A stretch of 64,000 nucleotides of DNA, taken from NCBI GenBank assembly GCA_036752905.1, contig DAIORT010000001.1, positions 248,001 to 312,000 on the forward strand, read 5' to 3'. Below the pieces are notes generated by a model, which was not told where the DNA came from, searched no databases, and was given only the letters and a program-made list of their open reading frames with translations. Below are positions 42,813-49,706 of the stretch, piece by piece (within the stretch, counting starts at the first letter, position 1; every line of letters begins with the position of its first letter). Position numbers and translations under genes: made by a program. The DNA comes from UBA4877 sp002399345. Its GTDB lineage: Bacteria; Bacillota; Thermoanaerobacteria; Thermoanaerobacterales; UBA4877.

Positions 42813-44024
42813 TCAATATCCCACGAGATTCATCATCTGAAACATAGGTAGTGCTATGGCTATAACTATAAATCCTACGATTACGGCCATAAAGAGGGTC
42901 AGTGCAGGCTCCATCATGTTTGTAAGCTGCGTGGTACTTGCTTCTACCTCTCGGTCAAAAAAGTCTGCAATATTAAACAGCATATCATCCAGTGTGCCTG
43001 AACTTTCTCCAACCTCAACCATTTGGTAGACCATGGGCGAAAATATGCCCGATTTCCTAAGCGGCCAGGCCAGGCCTGAACCCTTGGCTACATCGGCCGA
43101 AATATCCTTCATGGCCTCTTTTACCACGCAATTGTCTATAATATTGTCAGTAATGGCAATGGATTTTAAAAGAGGCACACCGCTTTCTATAAGCATACCC
43201 AGTGTCCTTGTAAATCTGGCAGTAATTATCTCTTTGTTGAATTTTCCTATAACAGGTAGCGTTAGCTTTAGCTTATCCAGCCATGCCCTTCCCTTTGCCC
43301 GGGATGTATAAGATTTAAAAAATGCATAAACTCCTCCGGCAGCAGCCAAAAATATATACCAATATTTGCGTATAACGCTGCTTATATTTATAAGTATTCT
43401 GGTTGGAAGCGGAAGCACAGCCCCTGCAGATTCAAAAAGACCAATAAACTCTGGAAGAACAAAAGCCATAATGAATATCACCACTACCGCGGCTACACAA
43501 GCCACAACCGCAGGGTAGATAACGGCAGACCTCACCTTACGGCCAGTTTCACTCTGGTTTTCATAATGCACAGCCATTTTATCCATTATAAAATCCAGGT
43601 TGCCTCCGGATTCACCTGCCTCTATCATGCTAACCAGCAGAGTTGGAAAAACCTGCGGATATCTTTTCATTGCACCGGATAATGTTACGCCTCTGCGCAG
43701 ATCGTCAGATATCTCGCAAAGTGAATCGCTAAGCTTGAGGTTATCGGTTTGCCCGCTTAAGATGTTCAAGCAGGTCACTATCGGCACACCTGCACGGATC
43801 AGTGTGGAAAACTGTCTACAAAATACCGCCATGGTATCGGAGCTTATTCGCGGCCTAAATAGGACTGTCGGGATATCGTTTGCCTGATGTTTGGCATTTA
43901 TGTCGATAGGATAAACATTTTTTCCTCTTAAATTTCTTTTAACTTCCTTAATGTTGTCACTTTCCATTTCACCGGTGATCAGCCTTCCGGCTTCATCCCT
44001 GGCCTTATAATAAAATATCGGCAT
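42813..44024 (-). CDS. pilC: Type IV pilus inner-membrane platform protein PilC
   Basis: Polytopic platform (GspF family) on which PilB and PilT act. Seen: 403 aa; N-terminal FYYKARDEAGRLITGEMES, two T2SSF domains (GVPIVTCLNILSGQ... and GVPLLKSIAITDNI...), three or four membrane segments, and the C-terminal MMEPALTLFMAVIVGFIVIAIALPMF. Confidence 0.95.
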   Translation of the reverse strand: MPIFYYKARDEAGRLITGEMESDNIKEVKRNLRGKNVYPIDINAKHQANDIPTVLFRPRISSDTMAVFCRQFSTLIRAGVPIVTCLNILSGQTDNLKLSDSLCEISDDLRRGVTLSGAMKRYPQVFPTLLVSMIEAGESGGNLDFIMDKMAVHYENQSETGRKVRSAVIYPAVVACVAAVVVIFIMAFVLPEFIGLFESAGAVLPLPTRILINISSVIRKYWYIFLAAAGGVYAFFKSYTSRAKGRAWLDKLKLTLPVIGKFNKEIITARFTRTLGMLIESGVPLLKSIAITDNIIDNCVVKEAMKDISADVAKGSGLAWPLRKSGIFSPMVYQMVEVGESSGTLDDMLFNIADFFDREVEASTTQLTNMMEPALTLFMAVIVGFIVIAIALPMFQMMNLVGY

Positions 44025-44064
44025 ACTATAACCTTAACACTCCTGTTTTTATTTTTTTAAAGTC

Positions 44065-44142
44065 CTACATAATTTTACCTGCAAATTTCATAAAATAGCC
44101 TAGCACAATTATAAGAATTAGTATCTTCCTCTCTAATCTCAT
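44065..44142 (-). CDS. Possible 25-aa hydrophobic small protein between pilT and pilC
   Basis: Reads MRLERKILILIIVLGYFMKF and five more residues: basic start and one membrane-length helix. It fills much of a 184-nt gap in an otherwise tight operon. No clear SD precedes the ATG, so it may be chance. Arms TCCTACA/TGTAGGA flank it (44063-44069, 44156-44162). Confidence 0.25.
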   Translation of the reverse strand: MRLERKILILIIVLGYFMKFAGKIM

Positions 44143-44208
44143 ATATATTAATTTGTGTAGGATATACTCTTTTCATTTGTGGATCGATATGTACATAAAG
44201 GCATATAC

Positions 44209-45294
44209 TCACCCGCCTGCCGCATCTAATATCCCGCTTAAGTTTTCGCGGTCCATGGCGAACATGGCGGCCTCTTCCCAGCTTACCCTACCCTCTGTGT
44301 ATAGGCCGGCTATGGAATTATCCATGGATACCATGCCATATTTGGCGCCTGTCTGTATCATTGACTGTATCTGATATGTCTTGCCATCCCTTATAAGGTT
44401 TGAGACGGCGGGTGTTGTTATCATCACCTCTGCCGCCGCTACCCTCCCGTCCCCTTGCACGTTGGGCAGCAGCTGCTGTGATACAATGCCCTGCAAAACA
44501 CCGGCCAGCTGCACTCTTATCTGTTTCTGCTGATATGGAGGAAAGACATCCACAATCCTGTCTATGGTTTTCGCCGCCCCTATGGTATGAAGTGTGGACA
44601 ATACCAGCTGACCTGTTTCAGCCGCCGTTATCACGGTGGATACCGTCTCTAAATCTCTCATTTCCCCTACAAATATAACATCGGGATCCTCTCTCAGCGC
44701 TGAGCGTAAACCTCCTGAAAATGACAGCGTGTCCCTTCCTATCTCCCTTTGCACGATTATGCTTTTATCATGCCGAAAAAGATACTCAATGGGATCCTCC
44801 AGCGTGATTATGTGGGAAGCTTTAGAGTGGTTTATACTGTCTATCATGGCCGCCAGTGTAGTGGATTTCCCACATCCGGTTGGTCCCGTGATCAGCACCA
44901 GGCCGTGTGGCTTCGCTGCTAGACCACCCACCACATACGGCAATCCCAGCTCCTTTAAAGTGGGAATCCGTAGAGGCACGGCCCTTACCGCCAGGCTGTA
45001 TGTCCCCCTTTGCCTGAATATGTTTATCCTATACCTTGCAGCATCCTGCAGTGAATAAGCCAGATCTACCTCCCCGGTTTTATCCAACACCTCAAACTGC
45101 CCGTCGTCCAGGATGGCTTTTGAATAGCTCAATGTATCGGACGGGTGCAAATCAGGAAGGTCCGCCTTCCTTAGGAAACCGTTTGCTCTATAGACAGGCG
45201 GAATCCCCACTGACAGATGCAGATCGGATGCGCCTATACTCACCATGTATGTTAATAGGTCATCAATCTGCGGCACCTTATCCTTGATCTTCAT
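44209..45294 (-). CDS. pilT: Type IV pilus retraction ATPase PilT
   Basis: Hexameric cytoplasmic ATPase that depolymerises pili, giving twitching motility. Seen: 361 aa; ASDLHLSVGIPP, Walker A GPTGCGKSTT, Asp box ALREDPDVIFVGEMRDLET, His box STLHTIGAA, and NLIRDGKTYQIQSMIQTG, where the family's AIRNLIRE motif reads AVSNLIRD. It overlaps the pilB end by 17 nt. Confidence 0.95.
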   Translation of the reverse strand: MKIKDKVPQIDDLLTYMVSIGASDLHLSVGIPPVYRANGFLRKADLPDLHPSDTLSYSKAILDDGQFEVLDKTGEVDLAYSLQDAARYRINIFRQRGTYSLAVRAVPLRIPTLKELGLPYVVGGLAAKPHGLVLITGPTGCGKSTTLAAMIDSINHSKASHIITLEDPIEYLFRHDKSIIVQREIGRDTLSFSGGLRSALREDPDVIFVGEMRDLETVSTVITAAETGQLVLSTLHTIGAAKTIDRIVDVFPPYQQKQIRVQLAGVLQGIVSQQLLPNVQGDGRVAAAEVMITTPAVSNLIRDGKTYQIQSMIQTGAKYGMVSMDNSIAGLYTEGRVSWEEAAMFAMDRENLSGILDAAGG

Positions 45295-46954
45295 ATGTAA
45301 TTCGTGTCATCTCCTCCGGTGTGGTAACCCCGTTTAAGACCAGCTCCCGCGCGCTATCCCTTAAAAGGCGATTGCCCTCCCGGGCGGCCTGGTCTTTTAT
45401 CTCATCTTCCGAGGCCCCCAGATTTATAAGCCTTTTAATCTCTTTTGAAATAGGTAGCATTTCAAATACCCCCTGTCTTCCCATATAGCCGGTTCCATTG
45501 CAGGCCGCACATCCCCGTCCCCTGTAAAGTGTAAAATTACTGCCCTTTGGTAACTTAAGCAACATCTTTTCAGCGTCATCGGCTTCATAAGCAGTCTTAC
45601 AGTTTGGACAAATCTTTCTTATCAGCCGCTGGGCTATCACCCCGACCATTGAAGACGACAAAAGATACGGTTTAACCCCCATATCAACAAGCCTTGTCAC
45701 AGCGCCTGCCGCATCATTGGTGTGCAGAGTAGAAAATACCAGATGTCCAGTTATTGCGGCACGAACTGTGAGCTCGGCCGTTTCTTCATCCCTGATCTCC
45801 CCAACCATTATTATATCTGGATCCTGCCTCAATACAGAGCGCAAAATATTGGCAAAACCCATGCCTATCTTTTCATTCACTTGTATCTGGTTTATCCCCG
45901 GCATGGTATACTCTACCGGATCTTCTATCGTTATGATGTTCTTCTCCTCGACATTTATCTCGCCCAACATTGTATAAAGCGTAGTGGTTTTGCCGCAACC
46001 GGTTGGTCCGGCGATTAGTATTATACCGTTTGGATGCTCTATAAAAGACAAGTATTCGCCTAAGTCATCAGAGCTTAAACCTAGTTTGTCCCGTGTTATT
46101 AAAAAATTACCATTGTCCAAAAGCCTGAGCACAGCCTTTTCACCGTTAATAGTAGGGATCACCGAAACCCTGATGTCAAGCTCCCTGCCGTTTACATTGG
46201 TTACGGTCCTGCCGTCCTGGGGGAGACGCTGCTGTGCAATATCGAGATCAGCCATTATTTTTATACGGGTAATTATAGGCCCCAGGGTATCTATGGTTGT
46301 CCTCATAAGCTCCTGCAGCCTGCCGTCAATTCTAAGCCTTATTCTTACATCTTCCTTATAAGGTTCAATGTGTATATCGCTGGCCGCGCGCTCGGCAGCC
46401 TGTTCTATTATCAGGTTAACAAGTTTTACAGCCGGGGCATTGGCAATATCATCAGAAACAGCTTCATCATCCTTGTCATTGATGTTATACTCCCGTTCAA
46501 AATCTTTAACGGTACTCTCAGCCTCTTGACGCCCATAGAATCTGTTTATAGCTTTAAAAATATCTTTAGATCCCGATATGAACGGCTTGATATTCATACC
46601 CGTGGCTATAGAAACATCATCTATAGCAAAGATATCCGAAGGATCGGCCATTGCCACACACAAACCATCAGAATCCTTTCTTACGGGAATAAGCTTATGC
46701 CTTTTAGCAAGGCCGGAGGGAACAAGTTTTACTGCATCCTCATTGATATATATTTGTGACAGGTCTATATAGGAAATTCCCTGCTGAGACTCAAGCACCT
46801 TACTCAGCTGCTCTGGCTGTGCATATTTAAGGCGTGCCAAAGCCTCACTCAATTCCCTACTCGTTGCCTTCTGCTCCTCCATGGCCGCATTCGGTTGGTC
46901 TGCATTTATAATACCTTTAGAACGCAATGTCTCTTCCACATCTTTTTCTGCCAT
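45278..46954 (-). CDS. pilB: Type IV pilus extension ATPase PilB (GspE family)
   Basis: Hexameric ATPase that drives pilus polymerisation. Seen: 558 aa; N-terminal MshEN-like domain (LAKRHKLIPVRKDSDGLCVAMADPSD region, a possible nucleotide or c-di-GMP reader in this family), Walker A GPTGCGKTTTLYTM, Asp box VLRQDPDIIMVGEIRDEETAE, Walker B/His region STLHTNDAAGA, and a four-Cys zinc motif (CPNC ... CAAC). First gene of the pilus operon, after TTAAGGAG. Its upstream region is where the accessory island begins. Confidence 0.95.
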   Translation of the reverse strand: MAEKDVEETLRSKGIINADQPNAAMEEQKATSRELSEALARLKYAQPEQLSKVLESQQGISYIDLSQIYINEDAVKLVPSGLAKRHKLIPVRKDSDGLCVAMADPSDIFAIDDVSIATGMNIKPFISGSKDIFKAINRFYGRQEAESTVKDFEREYNINDKDDEAVSDDIANAPAVKLVNLIIEQAAERAASDIHIEPYKEDVRIRLRIDGRLQELMRTTIDTLGPIITRIKIMADLDIAQQRLPQDGRTVTNVNGRELDIRVSVIPTINGEKAVLRLLDNGNFLITRDKLGLSSDDLGEYLSFIEHPNGIILIAGPTGCGKTTTLYTMLGEINVEEKNIITIEDPVEYTMPGINQIQVNEKIGMGFANILRSVLRQDPDIIMVGEIRDEETAELTVRAAITGHLVFSTLHTNDAAGAVTRLVDMGVKPYLLSSSMVGVIAQRLIRKICPNCKTAYEADDAEKMLLKLPKGSNFTLYRGRGCAACNGTGYMGRQGVFEMLPISKEIKRLINLGASEDEIKDQAAREGNRLLRDSARELVLNGVTTPEEMTRITYEDQG

Positions 46955-46997
46955 GATTTCTCCTTAATGGAAAATAGTCCTATTTTATATTATATAC

Positions 46998-47004
46998 TTC
47001 GACA
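46998..47004 (-). promoter_or_regulatory. 0A-box-like heptamer upstream of pilB
   Basis: Exact TGTCGAA on the minus strand, 44 nt before the pilB start. A 7-mer is expected several times in 64 kb by chance; only its promoter position makes it notable. Confidence 0.25.
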
Positions 47005-47009
47005 AATAA

Positions 47010-47047
47010 GTAGAATATCCTTCATCATAAATCATTTTTTTGATATT
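47010..47047. repeat. Left copy of 38-39 bp direct repeat flanking the accessory island
   Basis: Matches 51761-51799 with one substitution and one difference in a T-run; shared core ATATCCTTCATCATAAATCA. The right copy is the 3' end of yqeG with its stop codon. This copy is an orphan fragment beside pilB. Confidence 0.85.
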
Positions 47048-47049
47048 AT

Positions 47050-47133
47050 TTAGCTGAAAAAGTCATTTTCTATAGTTTCCATCCTCTCCCTACCAGCTTT
47101 CTCTTCTGGCAATACAATCTCTCCAATATTCAA
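47050..47133 (-). other. 27-codon reading frame continuing after the DUF1893 stop
   Basis: In the same frame as the DUF1893 gene and directly after its TAA, 27 further sense codons run to a TAA at 47052-47050, ending a few bases before the left direct repeat. Contains GEIVLPEEKAGRERMETIEN, which looks protein-like. It may be a leftover of a longer gene or chance. Confidence 0.25.
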
Positions 47134-47571
47134 TTATATTTTCTCTTTTTTGTCTAGCAATTTAAAAAATTTCTCAATTCTTGACATTAGTTCATCTACG
47201 CTTTCTACACCAGATGATAATTTCTCCATAGGGCAAATATCATCTTTCGTTCTATTTAAAATCATAGGAACTCTTTTTGAATACTCAACCTCAATACCAT
47301 TATCTGTTAAATATTCATAAGCTATATCACTTATCAAAACCGCATATAGTGATTTAATCCCTCCATTTATTAAAAATATAGAAGCAGCTTTCCCTATAAC
47401 TCTATCTGCCACTGTTCCGCCTTTAAAATAATCTTTATTTTCTTTATACCACTGAAATATTGGTTCAATACCTCGTGCACTAGATTCTACAAGAATTTGA
47501 TTATCCCTTGCCAAAACAAAATTAACATCATTTTCTAATAAATAGGATTTTGCTAGGATTATGTCTTCCAT
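47134..47571 (-). CDS. DUF1893 family protein
   Basis: 145 aa from the ATG at 47571, which AAAGGAG precedes. Seen: ILAKSYLLENDVNFVLARDNQ, GTVADRVIGKAASIFLINGGIKSLYAVLIS and CPMEKLSSGVESVDE, which fit DUF1893 (structure known from Thermotoga TM1506, cytidine-deaminase-like fold). The single Cys in CPMEKL is typical. It follows a terminator, so it may have its own promoter. Function unknown. Confidence 0.82.
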   Translation of the reverse strand: MEDIILAKSYLLENDVNFVLARDNQILVESSARGIEPIFQWYKENKDYFKGGTVADRVIGKAASIFLINGGIKSLYAVLISDIAYEYLTDNGIEVEYSKRVPMILNRTKDDICPMEKLSSGVESVDELMSRIEKFFKLLDKKEKI

Positions 47572-47589
47572 ATACTTCTCCTTTCTAAA

Positions 47590-47639
47590 ATAAAAAACCA
47601 CGAAAAAGCCTTTTTTAAAAAGGATTTACCTTCGTGGTT
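47590..47639 (-). terminator. Terminator between the MoCF-type gene and the DUF1893 gene
   Basis: Minus strand AACCACGAA ... TTCGTGGTT followed by a T-run, with an inner CCTTTTT/AAAAAGG hairpin. Ends the four-gene operon that starts at 51410. Confidence 0.8.
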
Positions 47640-47670
47640 TCATTATTGTCTTCTGACAATATTCAATTAA

Positions 47671-48318
47671 TTATTTTGTTTTTAATCTATAAGCGACTTG
47701 ATAATATTTAATATCGATTCCCTTACGATTTAATACGTTTGCTATTCTCCTTGGACCTAGACCATGATTGGATAGTTCCATAACACATTTTATTCCTGCC
47801 TTGGAAGGATATTTTGATAGTATTGCATTTGCCATCTTATCGCAAATTACATTAATATCCTTTTCATCATTTTTTAAGGATTCTATCAATACCATTGCCG
47901 CTGCTTTAGCTTCTACGTATGGCCCCGGGACATTGGTAATTATTGTTGCATCTTTCTTACCAAATACTATTTTAGACCAAAGATGACCATTCTTACCATA
48001 TATCTCCCTGGATGTATACTTATTTAGATACTGTATTATTGCACTATGAGTATAATCTTTAGCCAAGGTGGGATCAAATCTATAGCCCCCACCTGAACCA
48101 CCGATTATTATTATTAGATCGCTAGACTTCTCAACACAAGAATTTATCTTTTCTAATATTTTAATCTCATCATCTATTACTGGTTTCTCTCTAGTAATCT
48201 TGCATCTTGGAAAATTCTCCAGAATTATTTGCATAATTGCAGTACTATTTGTATCAATTACAACCCCATTAAAGATTTCATCACCAGTCGGGATTATATT
48301 AATTTTTTTTAGGGACAT
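47671..48318 (-). CDS. Molybdopterin-binding-domain (MoaB/MoeA-like) protein with HTH-like C-terminus
   Basis: 215 aa from the ATG at 48318. Seen: a MoCF-type fold with INIIPTGDEIFNGVVIDTNS and IIIIGGSGGG, the places where MogA/MoeA bind molybdopterin. A C-terminal segment HGLGPRRIANVLNRKGIDIKYYQVA follows, resembling a helix-turn-helix. No molybdenum cofactor gene is nearby, so a role outside cofactor synthesis is likely; CinA-like and catabolic-operon relatives exist. It overlaps the upstream gene by 20 nt and is the last gene before a terminator. Confidence 0.6.
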   Translation of the reverse strand: MSLKKINIIPTGDEIFNGVVIDTNSTAIMQIILENFPRCKITREKPVIDDEIKILEKINSCVEKSSDLIIIIGGSGGGYRFDPTLAKDYTHSAIIQYLNKYTSREIYGKNGHLWSKIVFGKKDATIITNVPGPYVEAKAAAMVLIESLKNDEKDINVICDKMANAILSKYPSKAGIKCVMELSNHGLGPRRIANVLNRKGIDIKYYQVAYRLKTK

Positions 48319-49285
48319 TAAGCCATCTCTCCCGTGCACAGCCTTCATATTCTCCATTAGGTATATCTTTATAATCCCTTGTAGGTTTTCTTAATTCGTT
48401 AAAATCAACGCCGACACTTTCAAGCTCTATGATTGCTTTCTCTTCTATATTATCAAATGCAATTTCCGAACCGAAAGCCTTAGCTACGGCAAGTACTGCC
48501 GGTGAACAACCTATATGAAGCCCTGGAACCATCCCGATTTTAAGTGCATTTAAAATATTTCTAGCCAACACAGGTTTTGATGCAACTATTATGGGTATAT
48601 TCTTTTTTAAAGTCTTTGCATATTTACCTGAACCATGCGCAGTCTGTCCCGCCTTAAATTGTCTATATGGAAATACTCTACCATACTTTTCAGCAACTGT
48701 CATCCCAATCCCAACAGAAATTACCTCGCCGGTATATCCTAATAAAACATCTCCACCTCTCATTATCTCTAATTGTCCTAATATGGGCAATAGAATTTCA
48801 TCCATAGTCACAGTATTCATCATCTCTGTTGCCGAGTTGTTATTAACCGCCCTACCGGTCATAACCGCATTATGAACAGGAATTAATTTCTTCTTAGGGT
48901 TTGGACCTCTATACAATTTTCTGCCTTTATAGTTCTCTTTCCATTGAAGAAGATGTGGTTCATCCGCTATTAGTTCCTCCGTCACTTCCATATATTCCAT
49001 TTCGAGAATACCAAATTCCTTGTGTACCTTACCCATATCCCCTGCAGCCATTTTAACAATTGCACCTTCAACCATTATCCCATCGCTTGTAGTTGTTACG
49101 GCATCCATGTCAAATATGTTAATACCAACCGGGCCATTGATTTCTTTAGAGATAGCATATATAACTTTTTCATCAGTAACATTTGCTTTTTCAATATCTT
49201 TCTTATCTACAAATGCTGTGTTTATCGGCACCAAATTATCTTTACCAGAACCCGCTTTTATCAATTTTATATTAATATTACTCAT
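48299..49285 (-). CDS. Conserved-looking protein of unknown function, 328 aa
   Basis: I do not recognise the family. Seen: no signal peptide and no clear membrane segments. The N-terminal part is about 100 residues (VGINIFDMDAVTTTSDGIMVEGAIVKMAAGD). The middle has GGDVLLGYTGEVISVGIGMT. The C-terminal part is possibly Rossmann-like (NIPIIVASKPVLARNIL, GLHIGCSPAVLAVAKAFG) with Cys residues in HIGCSP and EGCARE. It lies between the 126-aa gene and the molybdopterin-domain gene in one operon with the LarA-like chimera. It may be an enzyme of the same pathway; distant kinship to amino-acid reductase cluster proteins crossed my mind but I cannot support it. Confidence 0.6.
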   Translation of the reverse strand: MSNINIKLIKAGSGKDNLVPINTAFVDKKDIEKANVTDEKVIYAISKEINGPVGINIFDMDAVTTTSDGIMVEGAIVKMAAGDMGKVHKEFGILEMEYMEVTEELIADEPHLLQWKENYKGRKLYRGPNPKKKLIPVHNAVMTGRAVNNNSATEMMNTVTMDEILLPILGQLEIMRGGDVLLGYTGEVISVGIGMTVAEKYGRVFPYRQFKAGQTAHGSGKYAKTLKKNIPIIVASKPVLARNILNALKIGMVPGLHIGCSPAVLAVAKAFGSEIAFDNIEEKAIIELESVGVDFNELRKPTRDYKDIPNGEYEGCARERWLNVPKKN

Positions 49286-49303
49286 AAATTTTCCTCTCCT
49301 TAA

Positions 49304-49684
49304 TTAATGTCTTCCTAAAGGTGGCCTTCTATCATCCACTTCAGGGCAATCACCAATTTCTACTTCTTCGGTTGGATGAAGTATATTAATCACCTCAAGT
49401 ATGGCCTTCTTTGGTTCTCCATTTTTATCAACAGACTTGATCACAACAGTATGCATAGTCTCTGGCACCCTTGGTACTACCGCAACCTCAACTTTTGCAG
49501 TGTTCTCGTCCATCGCAAGTTCTTCTACCGCTTCCTCAATCCTACCCGTACGCAGAGATTGCATTTTTGCTGTCTTTAAATTCTCTAATCCTCTAATCTC
49601 AATTGAATTCTTCCCTAGATGTTTTGATGCGGCTACCGTAATCTTTTTAATGAACTCAGGCAACTTAGTATGCTTAAATTTCAT
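49304..49684 (-). CDS. Small protein of unknown function, 126 aa
   Basis: Not recognised. Seen: basic, helical N-terminal half (FIKKITVAASKHLGKNSIEI), beta-rich middle (AKVEVAVVPRVPETMHTVVI), a stretch ILEVINILHPTEEVEIGDCPE and a polar tail with RRPPLGRH; one Cys. It lies 22 nt after the chimera gene and 18 nt before the 328-aa gene. Could be a small subunit of the 328-aa protein. Confidence 0.6.
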   Translation of the reverse strand: MKFKHTKLPEFIKKITVAASKHLGKNSIEIRGLENLKTAKMQSLRTGRIEEAVEELAMDENTAKVEVAVVPRVPETMHTVVIKSVDKNGEPKKAILEVINILHPTEEVEIGDCPEVDDRRPPLGRH

Positions 49685-49706
49685 CTTATCCCTCCTAAAT
49701 TTAAAA

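Noticed and set aside
46955..47133. c-di-GMP riboswitch before pilB, as in some clostridial pilus operons
   Set aside because: No GEMM-type conserved segments in this region; only a small hairpin, the heptamer and the direct repeat.
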